NCBI RefSeq assembly: GCF_026967985.1
Contig: NZ_JAPVBJ010000001.1
Coordinates: 363,483 to 427,482, forward strand
Length of the DNA: 64,000 nucleotides
Source: Modestobacter sp. VKM Ac-2984
Lineage (GTDB): Bacteria > Actinomycetota > Actinomycetes > Mycobacteriales > Geodermatophilaceae
Direction: 5' to 3'
The notes beneath the pieces are model-generated. The model was not told the origin of the DNA and did not search any database. It saw nothing but the letters and a program-made list of their open reading frames with translations. Within the stretch, counting starts at the first letter, position 1. Every line of letters begins with the position of its first letter. Both the position numbers and the translations under genes were made by a program. Below, piece by piece: positions 43,701 to 50,881 of this stretch.

Positions 43701-44550
43701 GCGCGAGCACGCCGACCTGGCCCAGCGCGGGGACCGCCTGCAGCAGCGGGTTGTAGTGGGCGGTGAACCGGACCACCCGCATTCGGGCGCCGAAGAGCCG
43801 GCGGGCGCCGCCGTCCAGCCGGTCGAGCTCGCGGTCCTCCTGCCCGAACCCCTTGACCACCCGCACCCCGGTGACGGCGGCCTCGACGTCCCCGGCCACC
43901 GCCCCGGCCTGCTGCTGGGCGGCCCAGTTCGCCGGGAAGAGGTCCCGCCGGGAGCGCAGCGCCAGCCACCACAGCGCCGGCCCGACGGCGACCGCGACCA
44001 GGGTGAGCAGCGGGGAGAGCCAGGCCATCACGCCGAGGGAGACGACGAACAGCAGCGCGTTGCCGGTCAGGTTGGGCAGGAAGGCAAGCAGCCCCTGCAC
44101 GAGGGTGATGTCGCTGATCGAGCGGCTCACCGCCTGGCCGGTCTGGAGCCGGTCCTGCCCCGGCCCGTCCAGCCGGGACAGGGCCGCAGCGACGTCGTTG
44201 CGCAGGTCCTGCTGGACGTCCAGCGACAGCCGGCCGGCCAGGTAGCGGCGGACGAAGCCGGCCGCGAAGCGGAGCACCCCGGCCAGCACGAGCGCGACGA
44301 TGAACGGGGTGACGTCGACGGGGGCCCCCGACTCGGCGCCGGCCACCACCCGGTCGACCACCTCGCGGGTCAGCAGCGGCACCCCGGCGGCGATCACCGA
44401 GCCGATCAGCGCCGCCCCGAACGCGCCGATCAGGTCACGCCGGTGCCGCAGGCAGTAGCCGACCAGCCGGCGGAACCAGCCACCTGCGGGCACCGGTGCG
44501 GTGGGATCGGCGGGCCGGGCGGCGGCGGTCTGCTGGACGGTGGCCGTCAC
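40789..44550 (-). CDS. Fused ABC exporter with two transmembrane domains and two ATPase domains
   Basis: 1253 residues from GTG 44550; this start has only a weak ribosome binding site. Layout: TMD1 (about 30-330), NBD1 (about 355-570), linker, TMD2, NBD2. NBD1 has Walker A LVGTSGSGKSS and signature LSGGQRQR, but Glu replaces the Q-loop Gln (GVVFEDSFLF) and Asp replaces the catalytic Glu (VLVLDDATSAVD). NBD2 has Walker A LVGETGAGKST, intact Q-loop VPQEAFLF and intact LLLDEATASLD, but a deviant signature LSAGQRQ. The non-consensus Walker B of NBD1 and the non-consensus signature of NBD2 would meet in one composite site, the pattern of asymmetric heterodimeric exporters. Substrate unknown; a lipid or drug is likely. 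Confidence 0.93.
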   Translation of the reverse strand: MTATVQQTAAARPADPTAPVPAGGWFRRLVGYCLRHRRDLIGAFGAALIGSVIAAGVPLLTREVVDRVVAGAESGAPVDVTPFIVALVLAGVLRFAAGFVRRYLAGRLSLDVQQDLRNDVAAALSRLDGPGQDRLQTGQAVSRSISDITLVQGLLAFLPNLTGNALLFVVSLGVMAWLSPLLTLVAVAVGPALWWLALRSRRDLFPANWAAQQQAGAVAGDVEAAVTGVRVVKGFGQEDRELDRLDGGARRLFGARMRVVRFTAHYNPLLQAVPALGQVGVLALGGWLALRGSITLGTFLAFATYLAVLVSPVRQLAALLTIAQQARAGVERVLEIVDARPTVVSGADPLPAGPLPLELDEVTFGYGPDRPVLSEVSLRVEPGETLALVGTSGSGKSSVVSLLPRFYDVSAGAVRVGGRDVRDLDLGELRGALGVVFEDSFLFSDSVRANIAFGRPDAGDAEVRAAARAAQADGFISELPDGYDTVVGEQGLTLSGGQRQRVALARALLTDPRVLVLDDATSAVDAAVEARIHAALRSAVRGRTTLLVAHRRSTLALADRVAVLDAGRVVDVGTAAELEGRSPLYRLLLSGTGGEPVPDDAPPAGTVTPAAWPEPEPLAEDDGPAQPAAPSIGGRGSAMAAAAPTPALRQLVDQLPPTVDDPDVPTDRARAGDREFSLWRLIRPFRWPLAGALVLVALDTAAQLAIPALVRTGVDRGITEGSTSLLLGVAGIALAVVGAGLLVARGAAWLTGRTGERLLYTLRVKTFAQLQRLGLDYYERELGGRIMTRMTTDVDALSAFLQTGLTTAVISVLTLAGVLVIVFLYDVVLALVLVASLPVLAATTVWFRSRSVPAYTEARERVSAVNARLQEDVAGIRVTQAFDRADHSTAVFHGYAQAYRDVRLRAQRYIATYFPFVEFLAEVAAAAVLAVGAARLAAGDITVGVLLAFVLYVNTFFSPVQQLSQVFDSYQQASVGLRRLRGLLRTPTSTPPAADPAPVGRLRGEVRLADVTFSYRGAPAPALRDVSLTVAPGETLALVGETGAGKSTVVKLVARFYDPTSGAVCVDGADLRSLDLLQYRARLGVVPQEAFLFAGTVRDAIAYGRPDASDADVEAAARAVGAHAMVAGLPQGYRTRVGERGRSLSAGQRQLLALARAQLVDPDVLLLDEATASLDLATEAAVTRAADVVARRRTTLVVAHRLTTAARADRVAVLDGGRVVEVGPHAELLAAGGAYAALWAAYTADEDADPLMD

Positions 44551-44653
44551 CGCCGGGCCAGGCCGGTGCGGCGGTGGTCTCCCGGGCACGGCACGTCCTC
44601 CAGTGTGCGTCGTCCTGGACCGGTGCGCCGCGTCCGGGTGGGAGGCTGCCCCC

Positions 44654-46612
44654 GTGGCGGAGCGGGGGTTGCGGGCACCGGCCTGGCTCGAGGAGCTGGT
44701 GCACACCAGTCCCGCGAGCGTGCCGTGGCGCGACGTCACCCGCTTCGCCCTGGTCATCCCCGGCCCGCTGGCCCTCGCCCTCGCGATCGGCGGCGTGCAG
44801 GGACCGGCGGTGGGGGCCGGTGTCTTCGCCACCATGGGGGCGCTGGCCGCGACGCTGGCGCCGCAGTCGGGCCCGCTCCGGGTCCGGTTGCGCCGCGTCG
44901 CCGCGGCGTCGCTGCTGGGCGGCGTCGGCCTGCTCGTCGGGCACGGCCTGAGCGGCGGCGGCTGGCAGCCGGTGCTGCTGATGGTCGTCGTCTCGGCGAT
45001 CGCCGCCCTGCTGAGCTCGATCAGCGGGGCCTTCTCCCTGGGCGCCCTGCAGCTGCTCATCTACACCGCGATCTCCTCCGGGCTGGAGACCCCGCTGTCG
45101 GCCGGCGTGGAGCTCGGGTTCTTCCTGGCCGGGGCAGCGTGGGGCGCCCTCGCCGTCCTGGTGCAGGCGCGCACCGAGCCGCTGGACCCCGACCGGTCCG
45201 CGGTGGGGGCGGTGTTCACCCGGGTCGCCGAGCTGCTCGAGGCCATCGGCACCGACCGCACCGAGGCGGCCCGCCGGGAGCTCACCCTCGCGCTGAACGC
45301 CGGCTACGACCGGGTGCTGTACGCGCGCAGCCGCTCGGCCGGCCGCAGCCGGGAGCTCGCCGAGCTGGCCGGGGTGCTCAACGCCGCGGCCCCGCTGGTG
45401 GAGGGCGCGGTGGCCAGTGCCCGCAGCGGGGTGCCGGCCGACTCCCGCGACATCGGGGCCGCGCACGCCCTGGCCACCGCCGTCACCAGCCGCCGGCCGG
45501 TGCTGGGCGAACGGCCGCCGCCGGTCGAGGACGCACCCGCGCCGCGCCGGGCGGTCCGGCACGGCCTCCGGCTGGTGTGGCACGTCGTCGGCGACCCGGA
45601 GCAGCGGGCCTCGGCGGCGGTCGTGCGCGCCGAGCGCGAGTGGCGGGTCCGGCTGCACGACCTGTTCGACCGGACCCTGGGCAACGCCGACTCCCGCGCC
45701 TTCGTCGTCCGGCTCACCCTGTGCATGACGGTCGCCGAGATCGCCCGCCAGCTGCTGCCCATCGAACGGCCCTACTGGGTGCTGCTGACGGTGGCCATCG
45801 TGCTCAAGCCCGACTACGGCTCGGTGTTCACCCGGGCGGTGCAGCGCGGCGCCGGCACCCTGCTCGGCGTCCTGATCGGGTCGCTGCTGCTGACCTTCCT
45901 GGAGCGGGACGCCTGGGTGCTGCTCCCCCTGGCACTGTCCGCCGGTGCGCTGCCGTGGGCCCGCAGCGGCAACTTCGGGTTGTTCTCGGTCTTCCAGACT
46001 CCGCTGATCATCCTGCTGCTGGACCTGGCCACGCCCAGCGGCGCCGGGCTGGTCGGCGCCCGGCTGGTCGACACGCTGATCGGCTGCGGGATCGTGCTGG
46101 TGTTCGGCTACCTGCTGTGGCCGCAGACCTGGCGGGCCCCGCTGGACGACGCCCTGCGCGGCGCGACCCTGGCGCTGGACCGGTTCGTCGACGCCGCGTT
46201 CACCGAGGGCCCCGAGGCCACGCGGCGGGCCCGCCGGGGCAGCTACCGGGCGCTGACCGAGCTGCAGACCCAGCTGCAGCGCCGGCTGGCCGAGCCGCCG
46301 CCGATCAGCAGCCGGGCGGCGGCCTGGTGGCCGGTCATCGTGCAGCTGGAGCGGACGTCGGACGCCGTCACCGAGGCGGTCATCGCGCTGCGCGCCGGCG
46401 AACCGGCGCCCGATGCAGCGCAGGTCGGCGTGCTCCGCAAGGCGATCCGGGAGCTGGAGCAGGACCTGCGCGAGCACCGCGCCCCCGACGACGCCGAGAT
46501 CCACGCCGACGGCGTGCTGGCCCCGGTCGCCCGGGAGGTGGACGCCGCCCGGCGGCTGATCCGGGAGACCACCCCGGGCCGGCGGTCCGGCGTCCGCGGC
46601 ACCGAGGACTGA
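44654..46612 (+). CDS. FUSC family membrane protein (aromatic acid exporter-like)
   Basis: 652 residues from GTG 44654 with GGGAGG eight bases upstream. Two membrane-bundle halves, each with about six helices: one near residues 28-170 (FALVIPGPLALALAIGGVQG, MVVVSAIAALLSSISGAFSL) and the second near 360-510 (RLTLCMTVAEIARQLLPIER, VLLTVAIVLKPDYGSVFTRA, RGAGTLLGVLIGSLLLTFLE). FUSC proteins resemble YccC/AaeB exporters of aromatic acids; the substrate is unproven. It is divergent from the ABC exporter by about 100 bases. Confidence 0.85.
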   Translation: MAERGLRAPAWLEELVHTSPASVPWRDVTRFALVIPGPLALALAIGGVQGPAVGAGVFATMGALAATLAPQSGPLRVRLRRVAAASLLGGVGLLVGHGLSGGGWQPVLLMVVVSAIAALLSSISGAFSLGALQLLIYTAISSGLETPLSAGVELGFFLAGAAWGALAVLVQARTEPLDPDRSAVGAVFTRVAELLEAIGTDRTEAARRELTLALNAGYDRVLYARSRSAGRSRELAELAGVLNAAAPLVEGAVASARSGVPADSRDIGAAHALATAVTSRRPVLGERPPPVEDAPAPRRAVRHGLRLVWHVVGDPEQRASAAVVRAEREWRVRLHDLFDRTLGNADSRAFVVRLTLCMTVAEIARQLLPIERPYWVLLTVAIVLKPDYGSVFTRAVQRGAGTLLGVLIGSLLLTFLERDAWVLLPLALSAGALPWARSGNFGLFSVFQTPLIILLLDLATPSGAGLVGARLVDTLIGCGIVLVFGYLLWPQTWRAPLDDALRGATLALDRFVDAAFTEGPEATRRARRGSYRALTELQTQLQRRLAEPPPISSRAAAWWPVIVQLERTSDAVTEAVIALRAGEPAPDAAQVGVLRKAIRELEQDLREHRAPDDAEIHADGVLAPVAREVDAARRLIRETTPGRRSGVRGTED

Positions 46613-46625
46613 GCGGCCCGCTCCC

Positions 46626-49295
46626 TCAGGACGGCGCGTGGACACCCTGCTGCAGGAGCGCACCGGCCTCGGCGGCGGGCAGCGCCCGGTGGAACAGCCA
46701 CCCCTGCGCCTGGTCGCACGCGTCGGCCCGGAGCCGCGCCAGCTGCTCGGGCTCCTCGACGCCCTCGGCGACCACGGTCAGCCCGAAGGTGTGCGCCGCC
46801 CGGATCATCAGCGCCACCAGGTCGCCGTGGCCGGGGTCGTCGGAGCCGATGAAGCTGCGGTCGATCTTGAGCGTGTCGACCGGCATGTGCCCCAGCTGAC
46901 CGATGGAGGTGTAGCCGGTGCCGAAGTCGTCGATGGCGACGGCCGCCCCCAGCGCCCGCAGGGTGACCAGGTGGTCCATCGCCGACGGGTCGGCCACCAG
47001 GACGGTCTCGGTCACCTCGAGCACGAGGAGGTGCGCGGGCAGCCCCGAGGCGGCCAGCGCGTCACCGACGTCCTGCACGACCCGACGGTCGGTGAGGTGC
47101 CGGCCGGAGATGTTCACCGCGACGGTCGGCTCCGGCTCGTCCTGGGCCACCCCGGCGGCGCTGCGCCACTCGGCGAGCTGCCGGGTGGCCTCGTGCAGCA
47201 CCCAGCGGTCCAGCTCGCAGATCAGCTGGGACTCCTCGGCCGCCGGGATGAAGACGTCCGGCGGGACCAGCCCGTGCCCGGGTCGCTGCCAGCGCACCAG
47301 GGCCTCGTACCCGATCACCCGGTCCGAGACCACGTCGACCACGGGTTGGTAGTACAGCTGCATCTCGCCCTCGGCCAGACCCACCCTGATCGCAGCCTCC
47401 AGCGCAGCCCGCTCGGCGAGCTGCGCACGCAGCACCTCGTCGAAGACCTCCGCCCGACCCCGACCGTGCCGCTTGGCCCGGTAGGCCGCGGTGTCCGCCT
47501 CCACGAACAGGACGTCGGCGTCGGTGTCGGCGTCCCGGCTGACAGCCACGCCGACGCTGGCGCCGACCCGCACCGTGTGGTGGGCCAGCCGGATCGGCTC
47601 GCTGGTCGCCGTGATCAGCCGCTCGGCGAGCTCGACCAGCGCGCGCTCGTCCTCCACCGCCTCGACCAGCACGACGAACTCGTCGCCGCCGAGCCGGCAC
47701 ACCACGTCCCCCGCCCGGACCATCCCGGACAGCCGGACGGCGACCTCCCGCAGCACGTCGTCCCCGGCAGCGTGACCGTGGGTGTCGTTGACCGACTTGA
47801 AGCCGTCCAGGTCGACGAACAGCAGGCCGGTCATGGTGCCCGCGCGCCGGCCGCGGGACAGCGCCGCCGCGGTCAGCCGCAGGGCCTGCGCCCGGTTGGG
47901 CAGCTCGGTCAGCGGGTCGTGCGCGGCCTGGTGGGCGAGCGCGGACTGGAGCTCGTCGCGTTGGCGCACGGACTGCACGATCTGCCGGATGGAGGCGTGT
48001 ACGACCTCTCCGAGCGGACCGGGCAGCGGCTCCTCCAGCACGGCGTCGGAGAGGTCGCCCCGGGCCACCGCGTCGGCCTGCTCCTCGATCCGGCGGAAGC
48101 TGGCCACCGCGGCGCCGAGAGCGGTGGACACCGTCCGCACCTCCCAGGGGCCGCCGACCTCGACGTCGACCAGGGCACCCTGGCTCACCTGCTCGGCCTG
48201 TCCGGCCAGCAACCGCAGCGCCCGGGAGACCGTGCGGCCGAGCAGGAAGGCCCCCGCGCCGGACAGCAGCAGCAGCCCCGCCCCCACGGTCAGGGCCACG
48301 ACCCGGCTCTCGGCGGCCGCCTGCTGGTCCGCTGCGGCGAGGGACTGCGCGTCGTCGACGGCGACGTCCAGGATGCCGGCGAGCAGGGTGCTGCGGGCGA
48401 CGTGGGCCCGGGCCAGGGCCACCACCTGGTCGATCGGCATGGCCGCGGTGACCGAGCCGTCGGCGTAGCCGCGCAGGACGTCGTCGACGGCGGTGAAGGT
48501 CGCGGACTCACGGCCCTCGGCCCAGGTCACCCGCAGTGCGCTCCGTGACAGCTCCTCCATGTGCCGGTACGAGCCGGTGTAGTCCACCCAGGCGTTCTCC
48601 CAGGACAGCCCCGCGTACCCCTCGGGGGCGCCACCGGAGAGCTGTTCGCTCAAGAACAGCGGCATGACCTCACCGGCGCGCTGGGTCAGCGCCGCGACCA
48701 GCTCGACGTCCCGGGTTGCCTGCGCCGTGACCAGCGGCGCCTCCTCGGCGGTCGCTGCTGCAGCGGCCGCACGCTCGGCGTGCATCAGCCCCTTGACCAC
48801 GTCGAAGTAGATGGCGTAGACGTCGAGCGGGCCCAGGGCCGCGGTGTCGAGCTGCGTGCGGACGTCGGCCAGGTGGCCGGCTGCCCGGGCCGCCGCAGCC
48901 GCACCGACCGAACCTGCCGGCAGGAGCGCGAGGGCGCGGTCGGTCGTCTCCTGCGCCCGGTCGAAGGCGCCCCTGGCCTGCGCCCGCTCGGCGATCACCG
49001 CGTCATCGGCGAGCTGCGCGGAGGCAGCGATGGTGGGGTCGTCCAGCAGCGCCAGGGACAGCGCCGGGACCACCTCCTCCTCGACGCTGCTGCGGACCGC
49101 GTCCAGCAGCGCCACGGCGTGAACCGCTGTTGCGGCGCGGGCGGCGCTGGCCGCCTCGTCCGTGCGGAGACGGACGAACCACCAGGTCAGGGCACCGACA
49201 CCGAGCAGCGGGATGAGCACCAGGGCGGTGAGGTGGGCCCACAGCGGGGTGCCCCGCCCAAGCCCCCACCGGAGCGGCCTGCCGTTGCGTCGCAT
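46626..49295 (-). CDS. Membrane GGDEF-EAL protein (diguanylate cyclase/phosphodiesterase)
   Basis: 889 residues from ATG 49295. Helix 1 (about 19-41) and helix 2 (about 332-353) flank an extracellular helical sensor domain like nitrate/nitrite-sensing or four-helix sensors. A HAMP domain (about 354-406) leads to GGDEF (VDLDGFKSVNDTHGHAAGDD, RLGGDEFVVL at about 535-543) and EAL (IGYEALVRWQ at about 661-670, NISGRHL, LEVTET, IDDFGTGYTSIGQL, LKIDRSF, VVAEGVEE). Both catalytic motifs look intact, so it may make and break cyclic-di-GMP with the balance set by the sensor. A hairpin lies in its leader. Confidence 0.93.
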   Translation of the reverse strand: MRRNGRPLRWGLGRGTPLWAHLTALVLIPLLGVGALTWWFVRLRTDEAASAARAATAVHAVALLDAVRSSVEEEVVPALSLALLDDPTIAASAQLADDAVIAERAQARGAFDRAQETTDRALALLPAGSVGAAAAARAAGHLADVRTQLDTAALGPLDVYAIYFDVVKGLMHAERAAAAAATAEEAPLVTAQATRDVELVAALTQRAGEVMPLFLSEQLSGGAPEGYAGLSWENAWVDYTGSYRHMEELSRSALRVTWAEGRESATFTAVDDVLRGYADGSVTAAMPIDQVVALARAHVARSTLLAGILDVAVDDAQSLAAADQQAAAESRVVALTVGAGLLLLSGAGAFLLGRTVSRALRLLAGQAEQVSQGALVDVEVGGPWEVRTVSTALGAAVASFRRIEEQADAVARGDLSDAVLEEPLPGPLGEVVHASIRQIVQSVRQRDELQSALAHQAAHDPLTELPNRAQALRLTAAALSRGRRAGTMTGLLFVDLDGFKSVNDTHGHAAGDDVLREVAVRLSGMVRAGDVVCRLGGDEFVVLVEAVEDERALVELAERLITATSEPIRLAHHTVRVGASVGVAVSRDADTDADVLFVEADTAAYRAKRHGRGRAEVFDEVLRAQLAERAALEAAIRVGLAEGEMQLYYQPVVDVVSDRVIGYEALVRWQRPGHGLVPPDVFIPAAEESQLICELDRWVLHEATRQLAEWRSAAGVAQDEPEPTVAVNISGRHLTDRRVVQDVGDALAASGLPAHLLVLEVTETVLVADPSAMDHLVTLRALGAAVAIDDFGTGYTSIGQLGHMPVDTLKIDRSFIGSDDPGHGDLVALMIRAAHTFGLTVVAEGVEEPEQLARLRADACDQAQGWLFHRALPAAEAGALLQQGVHAPS

Positions 49296-49322
49296 GTCCT
49301 CGCATCGGCCCTGGAGGCGGCG

Positions 49323-49347
49323 CCGACGAGGGGCCCTACCTCGTCGG
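49323..49347 (-). promoter_or_regulatory. Leader hairpin upstream of the GGDEF-EAL gene
   Basis: CCGACGAGG and CCTCGTCGG form a perfect 9-bp stem with a 7-base loop, about 28 bases upstream of the ATG. Nothing else but the tRNA gene lies in this 171-base spacer, so it could be tied to control of either. Confidence 0.4.
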
Positions 49348-49466
49348 GGTGATCCGAATCACCAGCGACCGCAGCCCGGCAGGCGCCCCGCACGGGCCGC
49401 AAGCGCTCCCACCGGCGCCCGGCCGCGTGGCGTCGGACGACCGGTTCGGAGGAGTGGGACGACAGG

Positions 49467-49538
49467 TGGGCGCGGAGGGGCTCGAACCCCCGACCACTCG
49501 CTTGTAAGGCGAGCGCTCTACCACTGAGCTACGCGCCC
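49467..49538 (-). tRNA. tRNA-Val (anticodon TAC)
   Basis: 72 bases on the minus strand. All cloverleaf arms are clear: acceptor GGGCGCG with CGCGCCC, D-arm GCTC/GAGC, anticodon stem CTCGC/GCGAG with loop CTTACAA (anticodon TAC, reading GTA valine codons), and T-arm with GGTTCGAGCC. The discriminator is A. The CCA end is not encoded (next bases CCT), as usual in actinobacteria. Confidence 0.96.
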
Positions 49539-49578
49539 TCGGGCCCCGTCCCCCGGTGCGGCGGTCGGGGCCCTCCCG

Positions 49579-50046
49579 CTACGCCGTGGCGGGCAGCCCG
49601 GCGACGGCGTCCTTCCAGCCCGACTGCGCACGCGCGTCACCGGGCTGGTTGACCTCGGCGAAGACGAGCGTCCCCTCGGCGTCGACCAGGAACGTACCGC
49701 GCAGCGGCATCCCGGCCCGCTCGTTGAAGACCCCGTAGGCCTGGGCGGTCTCGCCGTGCGGCCAGAAGTCCGACAGCAGCGGGAAGCCGAAGCCCTGCTC
49801 GGCCCGGAACGCCTTGAGGCTGAAGGTCGGATCGGTGGAGATGGCCACCACCTGGACCCCGGCGTCGGTGTACGTGGCCAGCTCGTCGCGCAGCTGGCAC
49901 AGCTCGCCGGTGCAGATCCCGGAGAAGGCGAACGGGTAGAACACGACGAGGACCGGCGCACCCCGCAACCCCGAGAGGGAGACGACCTGCTTGTCCTGGT
50001 CGGGGAGGCTGAACTCGGGGGCGGCGTCGCCGACGGTGAGGGTCAT
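49579..50046 (-). CDS. ahpE: One-Cys peroxiredoxin, AhpE type
   Basis: 155 residues from ATG 50046 (MTLTVGDAAPEFSL); GTG one codon upstream is possible. The peroxidatic Cys is in YPFAFSGICTGEL at about position 45, the same position as mycobacterial AhpE, and SDFWPHGETAQAYGVFNE matches that family closely. The residue before the usual active-site Pro/Gly region is Ser rather than Thr. It reduces peroxides in the cytosol using low-molecular-weight thiols or mycoredoxin. It lies downstream of the DUF3052 gene, both on the minus strand, divergent from aceE. Confidence 0.92.
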   Translation of the reverse strand: MTLTVGDAAPEFSLPDQDKQVVSLSGLRGAPVLVVFYPFAFSGICTGELCQLRDELATYTDAGVQVVAISTDPTFSLKAFRAEQGFGFPLLSDFWPHGETAQAYGVFNERAGMPLRGTFLVDAEGTLVFAEVNQPGDARAQSGWKDAVAGLPATA

Positions 50047-50060
50047 CACCCGATCGTGCC

Positions 50061-50486
50061 TCAGCGGCGCGAGCGGGCCGCCTTCGGGGTGACCAGCCGG
50101 ATGCCCGACCAGTCCTTGGCCGCGGAGATGCTGGAGGTCTGTGCGAGCCCGGCGGTGGGGGCGGCCTCGGTGACGTCACCGGGCTCGACGTGGCCGGGGC
50201 GCCCGGACTTCGGCACGAGCAGCCAGACGACGCCGTCCTCGGCGAGGGAGGCGATCGAGTCGACGAGCGCGTCGATCAGGTCGCCGTCCTCGTCGCGCCA
50301 CCACAGCAGGACGACGTCGGCCACCTCGTCGGAGTCCTCGTCGACCATCTCGCCGCCCGACAGCTCGACGACCGAGTCGCGCAGGTCCTCGTCGGCGTCC
50401 TCGTCCCAGCCGAGCTCCTGCACGACCATGCCCGGCTTTATCCCCAGCCGGGCAGCCATGCTGGTGCTGCCCGAGTCGACGCTCAT
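50061..50486 (-). CDS. DUF3052 family protein
   Basis: 141 residues from ATG 50486 with GAGGAA upstream. Conserved blocks: [20 protein letters not shown] and [20 protein letters not shown], followed by [20 protein letters not shown] and [14 protein letters not shown]. The family is restricted largely to actinobacteria and its position divergently upstream of aceE is conserved, but its function is unknown. A Ser-rich C-terminal linker precedes the last block. Confidence 0.87.
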   Translation of the reverse strand: MSVDSGSTSMAARLGIKPGMVVQELGWDEDADEDLRDSVVELSGGEMVDEDSDEVADVVLLWWRDEDGDLIDALVDSIASLAEDGVVWLLVPKSGRPGHVEPGDVTEAAPTAGLAQTSSISAAKDWSGIRLVTPKAARSRR

Positions 50487-50881
50487 CCCCGCTGTTCCTC
50501 CGTGTGCTCGCTGCCCGTCTGTTCCGGGCGGTGTCGTGTGCTGCTGTGCGGTCTGTCGCGCCCCGTCGCGTGGTGCGCCGGTGCGTTCGTCCTGGGGGGA
50601 TGGTGCCCTGTCCTGGCCCGGCCTGCCTGGTCGGGACCTCTCGCGGACTCGACCCGACCCCCTCTGCCCGGGTGGAGGGCGGCCCCTGGCGCACCCGTCC
50701 CCCGCGTCTCGCGGGGTGCGGGGCTGCGCTGTCCGGGCCACCGTTGCAGCGGAGCGTAGGGCATCGACGGGCAGGCGCAAGGTCCCGACCGGGCGGGGCG
50801 GCCGCGCCGGCCGTCCCGTCTGGCAGGACACGAGACGGGGCGGACGTGACGTGCGCCGCCCCGACAGGAGACGATGTGGCC
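50487..50881 (+). promoter_or_regulatory. Long divergent leader region between DUF3052 and aceE, with two hairpins
   Basis: 395 bases without a supported gene, although the aceE frame happens to stay open through it. It must hold promoters for both directions. CCCCGCG-tct-CGCGGGG (50700-50716) is a tight hairpin. CGGGGCGG (50836-50843) and CCGCCCCG (50856-50863) form a strong 8-bp stem ending three bases before the AGGAG at 50866-50870, which serves aceE. No known riboswitch is recognised. Confidence 0.55.

Noticed and set aside
43074..43972. Split of the ABC exporter into two genes
   Set aside because: The frame is continuous through the linker between the halves and I see no internal ribosome binding site with a start at the boundary strong enough to claim two genes.
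49467..49538. Threonine assignment for the tRNA
   Set aside because: Counting the seven-base loop CTTACAA places the anticodon at TAC, which decodes valine GTA.
50504..50881. N-terminal extension of aceE by 126 codons
   Set aside because: The frame is open but reads Arg/Pro/Cys-rich noise; family length and the AGGAG at 50866 place the start at 50876 or 50882.
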